A stretch of DNA of 10,307 nt from Anaerolineales bacterium. GTDB lineage: Bacteria; Chloroflexota; Anaerolineae; Anaerolineales; Villigracilaceae. Shown here one piece after another: positions 1 through 6,232 of the stretch. How positions within the stretch are numbered: position 1 is the first letter of the stretch; every line of letters starts with the position of its first letter. The DNA lies in contig JAOZOM010000015.1 of NCBI GenBank assembly GCA_029933275.1, positions 1-10,307 on the forward strand, in the 5' to 3' direction. The position numbers and the translations under genes were made by a program. The notes beneath the pieces were generated by a model, which worked only from the letters and a program-made list of their open reading frames with translations, ran no database searches and was not told the DNA's origin.

Positions 1-51
1 GTTTGCGCTTGTTTTTTGCCAAACCACAAATTTCGTTAGAACTAGAAAATT
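1..51. other. Left edge, no gene seen
   Basis: This AT-rich stretch lies downstream of the rdgB stop codon. I see no coding frame and no convincing hairpin with a T-tract that would end the minus-strand operon. The operon may continue past the edge or terminate beyond it. Confidence 0.5.
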
Positions 52-642
52 TTATAGCTTCAGCAAAAAATCCTTTGCCTTTTCTAACGCTTTTGCCCGA
101 TGACTGAGACTGTTTTTTTCCTCTTCTGCTAATTCTGCCATGGTGCGCCCTTTATCGGGGAGGTAAAAAATCGGGTCGTAGCCAAATCCGCCCGTGCCGC
201 GTTCTTCGGGAATGATTTCGCCCTCGCAGATTCCCTCCGTAAAGAAAATCTCGCCACTGGGATGGGCAATCGCGATGGTGGCACGAAAACGCGCTTTCCA
301 CGGGCGGGGATGGGGGCGTAAATTTTTGAGCAAAAAGGCGCGCCGGTCGGCATCGGTTGCGTTGGGGCTGGGTGCATAGCGGGCAGAATAAAGCCCGGGT
401 TTACCATCCAGCGCGTCCACTTCCAAACCGGAGTCATCGCCGAGCGAGATTAATCCGCTGGCTTTGGCGAAAGCCTTTGCTTTGAGAGCCGCATTTTCTG
501 CGTAGGTTTTTCCTGTCTCTTCGACTTGGATATGGATGCCGATTTCTGCGGGCGCGATGATTTGGATAGGGAGGTCTTTTAAGATAAATTGCATTTCCCG
601 CAACTTTCCTGGATTTTGGCTTGCGAGCAGGATTTTTAGCAT
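52..642 (-). CDS. rdgB: XTP/dITP diphosphatase (RdgB/HAM1 family)
   Basis: This enzyme hydrolyses non-canonical purine nucleoside triphosphates (XTP, dITP/ITP) to the monophosphate and pyrophosphate, keeping deaminated bases out of DNA and RNA; it is cytoplasmic. The 196-residue product matches the family's usual length of about 195-205. Visible family motifs are the N-terminal SQNPGK (residues 8-13, nucleotide binding), EETGKTYAENA (41-51), the GDDSGLEVDAL block with its catalytic acidic pair (68-78), GFGYDPIF (152-159) and SHRAKA (180-185). All the usual signature residues are present, so it should be active. The ATG at 642 is chosen because it puts the SQN motif at the normal distance and has AAAGGAG just upstream; the in-frame ATG at 678 has no such site and lies inside queG. 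The gene overlaps the queG stop by seven bases (ATGCTAA), pointing to translational coupling in one operon. Confidence 0.95.
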   Translation of the reverse strand: MLKILLASQNPGKLREMQFILKDLPIQIIAPAEIGIHIQVEETGKTYAENAALKAKAFAKASGLISLGDDSGLEVDALDGKPGLYSARYAPSPNATDADRRAFLLKNLRPHPRPWKARFRATIAIAHPSGEIFFTEGICEGEIIPEERGTGGFGYDPIFYLPDKGRTMAELAEEEKNSLSHRAKALEKAKDFLLKL

Positions 643-1706
643 TTTTCTCCTTTGAGCTTGATTCTTTCCAACGCCCATTTAGCATGGTCACGGACGAGCG
701 GCTCGATATCGTCTAGAGCCGCCTCCAGCGCGGGGATTGCGGCAGGGTCACCTGAGTTCCCTAAGGCTATGGCGACATTCCGCAAATAACCTCGCCTTTT
801 GGCGCGTTTGACGGGATTGTTTTTGAATTTTTTATTGAATTCTTGAGGCGTGAGAGATAGCTCTTGAATCAGGTCAGGGTGCGGGTCTGCCAAATCCCAA
901 GTTGTGAGAGAATTTCCCCTTTTGCGATTCCAGGGGCAAACTTCTTGGCAAATATCACAACCGAAGATGAGATTTCCCAGTTTTGGGCGTAGTTCTTCGG
1001 GAATCTCGCCTTTGTTTTCGATGGTGAGATAAGAGATACAGAGATTCGCATCCAAAGTGTGGTTGGGGAGGATGGCTTGGGTGGGGCAGGCATCGAGGCA
1101 ACGCGTACAAGTTCCGCAGTGATCGGCGGTGAATGGTTTGTCGGGGAAGAGTTCAAGTCCCAGCAAGATTTCAGCGAGGAAGAAGTAGGAGCCAAAGTTT
1201 GGGTTAATCAGACAAGTATTTTTGCCAATCCAGCCGAGGCCGGCGCGTTGTGCCAAATCCCTTTCGAGGATGGGACCTGTATCGGTATACCAACGATTGG
1301 GGACGGGGTGTCCCACCTCCGCTTCGATGAATCTGACGAGATGGATGAGTTTTTCTTTGAGGGTGAGGTGGTAGTCTTCGTTCCACGCGTAGGCGGAGAT
1401 AATGCCTTTCTCCGCGCTTTCCGCTGATTTAACGGGAGCAAGTTTCGGGTCAGGGTAGGGGGCGGCGAGGAGGAGGATAGACTGTACTTCGGAGAGAATT
1501 AGTCGCGGGTCGGCTCGCCGCTCGCGGGCGCGAGCATCCGCTAAATATCCCATAGAAGCATGTCGCCCCGCATCTAGCCAATCGAAATAGGCGGAGATGT
1601 GGGGCGGCGAATCGGGCGTGGTGATGCCCGCGAGAATAAAACCTTGTTTTTTGGCTTCGTTTTTAATTTTTTCTGCGAGTGTTTTAACGAACAACGATGA
1701 GAACAT
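636..1706 (-). CDS. queG: Epoxyqueuosine reductase QueG
   Basis: QueG reduces epoxyqueuosine to queuosine in the anticodon of tRNAs Tyr, His, Asn and Asp, the last step of queuosine synthesis, using cobalamin and two [4Fe-4S] clusters. From the ATG at 1706 the product has 356 residues. It shows TDTGPILER (141-149) with the conserved catalytic Asp143, GLGWIGKN (156-163), a ferredoxin-like cysteine set CGTCTRCLDACP (Cys197, 200, 203, 207) and a second set (Cys223 plus GCDICQEVCPWN with Cys250, 253, 257). The C-terminal 45 or so residues resemble the HEAT-like repeat of full-length QueG proteins. All expected cluster ligands are present. The start is uncertain: a longer frame opens with TTG at 1796, but its first residues are Pro-rich and unlike the family. 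The 1706 ATG lacks a clear Shine-Dalgarno sequence and overlaps the upstream lipoprotein gene by 23 bases, so translation is probably coupled. Confidence 0.93.
   Translation of the reverse strand: MFSSLFVKTLAEKIKNEAKKQGFILAGITTPDSPPHISAYFDWLDAGRHASMGYLADARARERRADPRLILSEVQSILLLAAPYPDPKLAPVKSAESAEKGIISAYAWNEDYHLTLKEKLIHLVRFIEAEVGHPVPNRWYTDTGPILERDLAQRAGLGWIGKNTCLINPNFGSYFFLAEILLGLELFPDKPFTADHCGTCTRCLDACPTQAILPNHTLDANLCISYLTIENKGEIPEELRPKLGNLIFGCDICQEVCPWNRKRGNSLTTWDLADPHPDLIQELSLTPQEFNKKFKNNPVKRAKRRGYLRNVAIALGNSGDPAAIPALEAALDDIEPLVRDHAKWALERIKLKGEKC
647..653 (-). promoter_or_regulatory. Ribosome binding site deciding the rdgB start
   Basis: AAAGGAG reads on the minus strand four bases before the ATG at 642. 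It sits inside the last codons of queG, so ribosomes finishing queG reach the rdgB start directly. It supports the 642 start over the upstream in-frame ATG at 678. Confidence 0.75.
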
Positions 1707-2295
1707 AGAAAAATTCGCCGAAGTTTGCTCCGGCGGTATTTGCCATACGCCAATAGCTCCGATATTCGCCAGTGGTGGAGGGGGCGGTGAAGACAACGGT
1801 CACTTCAACTGTTTCTTCGGGGGAGACGATATTGGGGAGGGGGCGAGCTTGTCCATTCATCTTTTCGTCGTAACCAAATACTAAATGATAGTCTTGTCCC
1901 CAAGTGCAGGTGCCGGTATTTTTGATGAGCCAAGTTTTTTCAAAATTTTGTCCGGGGGTCATCTCGGTGTTATCCGGGACGCTAATATCGGCAACAAAGG
2001 CGGCGTTATCGCAAGAGGCATCTGTAGGGGAGGCTTCTACGACGATGGTAGGAGTGGATGTCTCCACGGAGGTGGGGACGGCGGTTGCCGTGGAGATTCT
2101 TTGCGTTGCTGTCGCTGTTTCTGCCGGAGAGGCAGTATTGATTGCCGCGGTTTGGCTCAGTTCGGCGATGACGGTTTCTGCCGCGGCGGTGTAGATGGCG
2201 TTAACATCTGGCGTGGGGGAGGCTGGCGCATTTCCCCCGCAGGCAGTTAATAGGATGGCGATGATGAAGGATAGGGTGAAGACTTTTGTTTTCAT
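1684..2295 (-). CDS. Lipoprotein with NBR1-type FW domain (second of pair)
   Basis: The 203-residue product begins with a lipoprotein signal (MKTKVFTLSFIIAILLTAC, lipid-modified Cys19), continues with a leader (residues 30-50, NAIYTAAAETV) and a Thr/Ser/Ala/Pro-rich linker to about residue 92, and ends in a beta-rich domain (95-203). That domain has the hallmarks of the four-tryptophan/Ig-like fold first named from NBR1: PGQNFEKTWLIKNTGTCTW (Trp122, Trp132), a middle VSPEETVEVTVVFTAP strand pair and YWRM (Trp182) with NFGEFFYV near the end. Cys95 and Cys130 may form a disulfide. It is expected on the outer face of the membrane. An ideal AAGGAGG lies four bases before the ATG. The molecular role is unknown; FW domains are protein-binding modules in eukaryotes, but extending that here is inference. 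It is a diverged paralogue of the gene at 2372-3058 and overlaps queG downstream. Confidence 0.88.
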   Translation of the reverse strand: MKTKVFTLSFIIAILLTACGGNAPASPTPDVNAIYTAAAETVIAELSQTAAINTASPAETATATQRISTATAVPTSVETSTPTIVVEASPTDASCDNAAFVADISVPDNTEMTPGQNFEKTWLIKNTGTCTWGQDYHLVFGYDEKMNGQARPLPNIVSPEETVEVTVVFTAPSTTGEYRSYWRMANTAGANFGEFFYVLIVVR

Positions 2296-2323
2296 GAAAC
2301 CTCCTTACGCACATAATAGGGTT

Positions 2324-2356
2324 GCCTAAGTTTCAGGATTTTCCTGAAACTTAGGC
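2324..2356. repeat. Perfect 15-bp palindrome between the two FW lipoprotein genes
   Basis: The left arm GCCTAAGTTTCAGGA (2324-2338) is exactly complementary to the right arm (2342-2356), with a three-base TTT loop. As RNA from the operon strand it would form a very stable hairpin in the 76-base gap between the paralogous genes. No T-tract follows on either strand, so it is not a textbook intrinsic terminator. It could be a processing or mRNA-stabilising hairpin, an attenuating partial terminator, or one copy of a dispersed palindromic repeat. Confidence 0.85.
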
Positions 2357-2371
2357 GTAAATTCGCTGATG

Positions 2372-3058
2372 CTATTTTTTCTTCTGTACATCAATGATGA
2401 CGCAAAGAACGCCCCCAAAGTAAACGCCACGATCATTTTGCATGATAAAGCAGTTTTGGACTTCGCCTTCGGCGAGGGGGGCGGTTAGATGAACGCCAAT
2501 ATCAACGACTTCGCCGGGGGCGATGGAGTCTGTCACTTCCCATGCGGGCTGAGGGGAATCCAGCGAGGCAGTACCGCTGAGAACAACGAGTTGATAACCG
2601 TCATCCCAAGTACAAACACCAGTATTATAAATACGCCAAATTTTGTAGAAATCTTCGCCCGGTTCCATCACTGTGCCGTCCGGAATGGTCACATCTACGG
2701 GAGAACCATATTTCATCTCATCGCAGATGGGACCGCCGGGGGTAGGAGGAATGGAGAGAGTGGCGGTTGGGAGACCGGGTAACAAGGTGGCGGTTAGATT
2801 CGGTAGTGGTGTCGTTAGTTGTACCAGTGTGGCTGTGGGGAGGGATGTTGAGGTCGCGGTTGCTGGCTCAGGGGTAGGCGAAAATGCAATTGCGGTTTCT
2901 GTGAGCTGTGCGGCTACGGTCGCCGCGGCAGAGGTGAAGATCGCAGCGGGGTCTACCGCAGTCGCTTCTGCTTCGGTCGCTGTTTTACCACCACAGGCGG
3001 TGAGGGTTAAAGCTAAAATGATTAAGATAAATAACCAAGTTTTTTTTGTTGATTTCAT
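2372..3058 (-). CDS. Lipoprotein with NBR1-type FW domain (first of pair)
   Basis: This 228-residue secreted lipoprotein has a signal peptide ending in LTLTAC (lipid Cys22). Next come a leader DPAAIFTSAAATVAAQLTETA (residues 36-56) closely matching the same segment of the gene at 1684-2295, a Pro/Thr-rich linker to about 108, and a C-terminal FW/Ig-like domain (about 112-225). Diagnostic features are MEPGEDFYKIWRIYNTGVCTW (Trp141, Trp151), SIAPGEVVDIGVHLTAP and the closing GVYFGGVLCVIIDV. The third tryptophan of its neighbour (YWRM) is replaced by CFIM, and Cys203/Cys219 are extra, so this copy has diverged or gained a disulfide. GGAG precedes the ATG by seven bases, and a good promoter lies at 3110-3137. 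It is the first gene of the minus-strand run reaching rdgB. Function is unknown; surface location is well supported. Confidence 0.88.
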   Translation of the reverse strand: MKSTKKTWLFILIILALTLTACGGKTATEAEATAVDPAAIFTSAAATVAAQLTETAIAFSPTPEPATATSTSLPTATLVQLTTPLPNLTATLLPGLPTATLSIPPTPGGPICDEMKYGSPVDVTIPDGTVMEPGEDFYKIWRIYNTGVCTWDDGYQLVVLSGTASLDSPQPAWEVTDSIAPGEVVDIGVHLTAPLAEGEVQNCFIMQNDRGVYFGGVLCVIIDVQKKK

Positions 3059-3109
3059 AGTTTTCTCCGTGAGCGATTAAAAAAGGAAACGCTCTTTTTT
3101 CTTTCTTTT

Positions 3110-3137
3110 ATTATAGCCTACCCTTTCTCAAGGGCAA
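3110..3137 (-). promoter_or_regulatory. Sigma-70-type promoter of the FW lipoprotein-queG-rdgB operon
   Basis: On the minus strand a perfect -10 box TATAAT occupies 3115-3110, with TTGCCC at 3137-3132 as the -35, spaced by 16 bases. Transcription would begin near 3103, leaving a leader of about 45 bases before the ATG at 3058. A 5-bp inverted repeat (CCCTT/AAGGG, 3121-3134) falls in the spacer and -35 region and might bind a regulator, but it is short. Confidence 0.65.
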
Positions 3138-3178
3138 GGATGATATTTGGGGGGGGAGCAATCTTTTTTTGCCTAAAA

Positions 3179-4213
3179 TTAGGGATTAACGCCGGTTAGG
3201 ATATACCCTGATTGTAATTGTGCCAGCACATCTTGTGCGACTTGTTCTTTACCGGGCGGAAGATGTTCGGAGCTAATATCTGTCAGAATTAACGGTGAAA
3301 AAACATTTACGCCGCCTTTTCCCGCGACCAAATCGGTCCAAGCCGATTCGATGGCGTGGATCACATCCGGTTGGATGGTGGCGACCCAGTTCCCTAATTT
3401 TTTCTGCGGAGAATAATCGCTGATGACGAGGATGCCGCTGCTAGAGAGATAGGTTAATAATTCGGGGGTTGCAAATTGGGGCGCGAGGTAGATTGTTTCC
3501 ACTTGTCTTTGTAAAATCAAAAAATCGGAGTAGGCGTTATAAGTAGCCACATCTTCATCTGCTGGAATTTCTATATATTGAGGATAACAAGGAGCAAGGG
3601 TACACCATGAGGGATAAATAAACGCGGTGCAGGTGCCGCAATAGTATTCAACTCCTTTGCGAAATGCGGTTAAGGTCGTTTGTCCAAGCGGGTCATCTTT
3701 AGGAATCATTAATCCCACGCGATAATCTTCGGTAATCATCGCGGCGATATAGCCGGAGATGAAGGCGGCAATATCGGGACGGTCTGTATTTGCTAGAACG
3801 CTCAAATTTCCACCCGCGACCACATCGGGGATGTTGACGGCGAGGAATTGGGCTTGGGGAGCAAGAGGAGCTAATGCCATCAGCCCGGGATCAGGCGGCA
3901 GGGCGATGACGACGCGCAAGCCCGGCTCAAGATCGGCTTCGGTTAAGGTGTTGCGGACTTGGAAACGCATCCCTGAGTTTTGGGCGAGATTGTAGACGAG
4001 GCTCTGATAAGTGTCTGAGATTTCCTGATCCATATCAGCCGGAATAACGAGCAATGCCAGAGGGGTTTCGGGTGTGGGAATCAGTGTGGGGGCGGGAATT
4101 GCCGTTTCAGTGGGCGCAAGCGTAGGGACTTGGGGCGGTTCCGCGGTGCTTTTTCCGCCGCATCCAGCCAATAAGAAGGCTACCAGTAAAATCAAAAGAA
4201 TTTGTTTTTTCAT
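3179..4213 (-). CDS. Periplasmic-binding-protein-like lipoprotein (BMP/type 1 PBP fold)
   Basis: Counted from the ATG at 4213 the product has 344 residues. It has a short lipoprotein signal (MKKQILLILLVAFLLAGC), a Pro/Thr linker to about residue 50, then an alternating alpha/beta domain resembling type 1 periplasmic binding proteins, nearest to the basic-membrane-protein (BMP) group: LALLVIPADMDQE at the start, VVIALPPDPGL, a FISGYIAAMITEDYRVGLMIPKDD segment typical of the hinge region, ETIYLAPQFATPELL, and GILVISDYSPQ. The expected role is ligand capture outside the membrane. No ABC permease or ATPase gene adjoins it, so coupling to transport is unproven. A four-cysteine cluster (CGTC, WC, PC) in the middle is unusual. 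An alternative ATG at 4228 adds five residues; both have a plausible purine-rich site. A weak -10 (TAAAAT, 4248-4243) could drive it. Confidence 0.75.
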   Translation of the reverse strand: MKKQILLILLVAFLLAGCGGKSTAEPPQVPTLAPTETAIPAPTLIPTPETPLALLVIPADMDQEISDTYQSLVYNLAQNSGMRFQVRNTLTEADLEPGLRVVIALPPDPGLMALAPLAPQAQFLAVNIPDVVAGGNLSVLANTDRPDIAAFISGYIAAMITEDYRVGLMIPKDDPLGQTTLTAFRKGVEYYCGTCTAFIYPSWCTLAPCYPQYIEIPADEDVATYNAYSDFLILQRQVETIYLAPQFATPELLTYLSSSGILVISDYSPQKKLGNWVATIQPDVIHAIESAWTDLVAGKGGVNVFSPLILTDISSEHLPPGKEQVAQDVLAQLQSGYILTGVNP

Positions 4214-4316
4214 CAATTTTTTCTCCATTCAAATTTTCCTGAATTTTACACTATTGCCGCGTTTAAAATAAGCACTCGTTCTTTTGGGGGAAATCCAACG
4301 AAAAGACAAAGCAAGT

Positions 4317-4328
4317 TATAATCGCCCC
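4317..4328 (+). promoter_or_regulatory. -10 box positioned for leaderless transcription
   Basis: A consensus TATAAT occupies 4317-4322 and is followed by only six bases before the ATG at 4329. Transcription normally starts six to seven bases after the -10 box, so the mRNA would begin at or next to the start codon. No Shine-Dalgarno sequence precedes this ATG, and I see no good -35 box. Confidence 0.6.
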
Positions 4329-5027
4329 ATGTCAAAACGTCTTATTCTTTCCACCCTTTTTGTTGGCAGTATTGTCGGCGGTTATTTCATTTATCGCAAT
4401 TTGCATAGTTCGGGGGTGCGCTCGGTACAAATTATGCGCTGGTTTCAAAACCCCGAAGAACATGCCGATTGGGAAATCCTGCAAGGCACTCGTTGCGGCG
4501 ATGCGCCCTTTATTTTGCCTACGGATGGGGTTATCGGATATTTATGGGATGATTCTTTTCGTCCCGGACATCGGCATCAGGGCATCGATATTTTCGGAGG
4601 GAGGGAACCCGGCGTAACGCCCGTGATTTCGGCTTACGAGGGCTATCTGACTCGGTTGCCGGATTGGACATCTACCCTTATCGTTCGCGTCCCGCGCGAT
4701 CCGCTACACCCCGAACGCCAGATTTGGCTCTACTATACCCACATGGCGGATGCGGAGGGCAACTCCTTCATCGTGGATTCTTTTCCACGCGGCACAAGTG
4801 AGGTCAAAATTCCCGCAGGGACATTGCTCGGCTATCAGGGCAATTATTCGGGCGATCCGCTTAATCCCGTTGGGGTGCATCTTCATTTTTCGATTGTGAA
4901 AGACGATGGCTACGGTTCTTTTACCAACGAGTTGGAAATAGAGAATACTTATGATCCATCGCCTTATTTAGGGATGAATTTGAATGCAAAAACAAATCAA
5001 GACGACATCCCGACTTGCGATAAGTAG
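4329..5027 (+). CDS. Membrane-anchored M23 (LytM-type) metallopeptidase
   Basis: The 232-residue product has one N-terminal membrane segment (about residues 5-22) and an extracytoplasmic peptidase domain of the M23/LytM fold (about 60-215), which cleaves peptide cross-bridges of peptidoglycan or related substrates. The zinc ligands and catalytic residues are in place: HxxxD as HQGID (His83, Asp87), the YYTHM histidine (His138) and HxH as HLHF (His184, His186). GTLLGYQGNYSG (164-175) is the usual preceding strand and turn. No LysM, SH3 or coiled-coil targeting domain is present. Between the HxxxD and the catalytic histidine there is an extended loop (RVPRDPLHPERQ). The frame opens upstream with TTG at 4284, but the ATG at 4329 gives a proper signal anchor and fits the leaderless -10 box. 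It is divergent from the lipoprotein gene at 3179-4213. Substrate is unknown; many Chloroflexota have atypical envelopes. Confidence 0.88.
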   Translation: MSKRLILSTLFVGSIVGGYFIYRNLHSSGVRSVQIMRWFQNPEEHADWEILQGTRCGDAPFILPTDGVIGYLWDDSFRPGHRHQGIDIFGGREPGVTPVISAYEGYLTRLPDWTSTLIVRVPRDPLHPERQIWLYYTHMADAEGNSFIVDSFPRGTSEVKIPAGTLLGYQGNYSGDPLNPVGVHLHFSIVKDDGYGSFTNELEIENTYDPSPYLGMNLNAKTNQDDIPTCDK

Positions 5028-5057
5028 AAAAAATATTCATTAGAAAGACAGAAAATA

Positions 5058-5511
5058 CTGAAAACTCAGTAAAACTTTGCTTTTCACCGCGAAGAAGCGA
5101 AGAGCGCGAAGAAAAACTTAAAAACATCTAAAAAAAGATTCAAAAGGCAAGAAACAACCTCTGTAGTGTTATTCTCTTTGTTGTTTTATCTTACTCGATA
5201 GTTGTGATTTCGCTTTTGTTGTTCAATAGAAACTGATTCTGAAAGACCAAATCTTCTAAAAAGAATGAGATTCTCTCCCTTTTTAACGCGAAGTTCGCGA
5301 ATTTAGCGAATGACGCGAAAAAAACTTTAAAATATTCGTGTTTTTCGCTTTTTTCGTGCTTTTCGTGTTAAAAATTTGACAAGCAAAAAGTAAAAAAGCA
5401 TATCCACATTAAAAACACAACTATCGAGTTATCTTAAAACTTCGCGTTCTTCTGTCTTCGCGGTGAGAATAGATCGTTTTTCACATTTCAAGACTTTTAC
5501 AGAGTTTTCAG
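5058..5511. repeat. Nested imperfect inverted-repeat element filling the gap 5028-5550
   Basis: Four pairs of inverted arms are nested. The outermost (5058-5076 with 5493-5511) matches at 17 of 19 positions. The second pairs TCACCGCGAAGA (5084-5095) with its exact complement at 5455-5466, and CGCGAAG (5105-5111) with 5440-5446. The third is a perfect 14-bp pair, ACTCGATAGTTGTG (5193-5206) with 5416-5429. The innermost (5280-5319 with 5335-5374) matches at 29 of 40 positions and is made of CGCGAA/CACGAA units every nine bases or so. No open frame of note lies inside. It could be a decayed miniature inverted-repeat element, a large RNA hairpin or a recombination-derived palindrome. The rest of the 524-base gap holds no gene I can support. 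Confidence 0.75.
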
Positions 5512-5550
5512 GAAAATACACAAAAAATCTGAGAGAGAAAAAAGGTTATT

Positions 5551-6222
5551 ATGAATTTCAAAAATAAAGTAGTTCTCATCACTGGTGCGGGGCGTGGATA
5601 CGGGCGTGAAGTTGCCAAAGTCTTTGCCGCAAAAGGGGCGCGGCTGGCATTAAATGATATTTCTCCGATGAGTTTGAATAAACTCGTCGCGGAGATTAAA
5701 GCCGAAGGCGGCGAGGCGAAAGCCTTCGTGCGCGATATCGCGAAAAAAGTCCCCGTGCAGGGATTGGTGATGCAGGTCGAAGACGAATATGGCAAAATAG
5801 ATATTCTCATCAACTATTCTGCGGTGGAGCCGAAGAAAACGCTGCTTGAGATGGATGAATGGGATTGGCAACGCACACTCACGGTCAACTTATCCGCACC
5901 TTTTTTGATGACGCAGTCAGTGGGGCGGATTATGCAAAAAAACGGCGGGGGCGTGATTGTGAATCTCGTCCCCTTAGCTGGGCGGGCGGAGAAAATTGGC
6001 GGAACTGCGTATGTCTCCAGTATGATGGGTTTAATCGGATTCACGCGTCAGGCGGCGCGCGAACTCGGCGTGCATCAGGTTCGGGTTCACGCGGTCGGCA
6101 CGGGAATCCCGGAACTGCATCGGGCTGAGATGGGGTGTCCATCCAATTTTAATGAGGCAGTTTTATATTTGTGTAGTGACGAACAAAAGAAATTAGAAGG
6201 TCAGATTATCAATATTTCTTAA
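5551..6222 (+). CDS. Short-chain dehydrogenase/reductase homologue, catalytic residues lost
   Basis: The 223-residue product has the classical SDR Rossmann fold: TGAGRGYG dinucleotide loop (residues 11-18), Asp36 at the end of strand 2 (usually favouring NAD), RDI (61-63), KIDILIN (82-88) and VNLSAPF (112-118) with the conserved Asn113. Tyr154 of the YxxxK motif is present, but the lysine is Met158 and the catalytic serine position in the NISS-like strand is Pro141 (NLVPLAGR). The NNAG motif reads NYSA, and the PG after strand 6 reads TG. About 25 residues of the substrate-binding segment normally following it are missing, and the C-terminus ends at GQIINIS without the usual VDGG. The frame is intact, so this looks like a pseudoenzyme rather than a decayed gene. 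A weak AAAGG precedes the ATG. Eleven bases separate its stop from the AKR ATG, implying one operon. Confidence 0.85.
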   Translation: MNFKNKVVLITGAGRGYGREVAKVFAAKGARLALNDISPMSLNKLVAEIKAEGGEAKAFVRDIAKKVPVQGLVMQVEDEYGKIDILINYSAVEPKKTLLEMDEWDWQRTLTVNLSAPFLMTQSVGRIMQKNGGGVIVNLVPLAGRAEKIGGTAYVSSMMGLIGFTRQAARELGVHQVRVHAVGTGIPELHRAEMGCPSNFNEAVLYLCSDEQKKLEGQIINIS

Positions 6223-6227
6223 AGGAG
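6221..6227 (+). promoter_or_regulatory. Strong ribosome binding site overlapping the SDR stop codon
   Basis: AAAGGAG begins within the TAA stop of the SDR gene and lies five bases before the ATG at 6233. This geometry favours efficient, probably coupled translation of the aldo/keto reductase, and it is much stronger than the site before the SDR gene itself. Confidence 0.75.
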
Positions 6228-6232
6228 AAAAA

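Noticed and set aside
3071..3100. GAGCG...CGCTC followed by six T, considered as a plus-strand terminator
   Set aside because: The stem is only five base pairs with a 14-base loop, and no plus-strand gene lies upstream.
3149..3170. Run of eight G followed by a run of seven T near the operon promoter, considered as a phase-variable tract
   Set aside because: It lies outside any reading frame and upstream of the -35 box; a single window cannot show length variation.
4233..4242. TCAGGAAAAT string shared by the region before the lipoprotein at 3179-4213, the palindrome at 2324-2356 and position 5509
   Set aside because: Ten AT-rich bases that include a ribosome-site-like AGGA; three occurrences in 10 kb are not convincing as a repeat family.
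5284..5375. Inner inverted repeats considered as a CRISPR-like array
   Set aside because: Units are nine bases, degenerate and lack unique spacers; there is no cas gene.
5551..6222. Considered calling the SDR gene a pseudogene
   Set aside because: The frame is uninterrupted, a ribosome site precedes it and most of the fold is kept; loss of active-site residues alone does not make it a broken gene.
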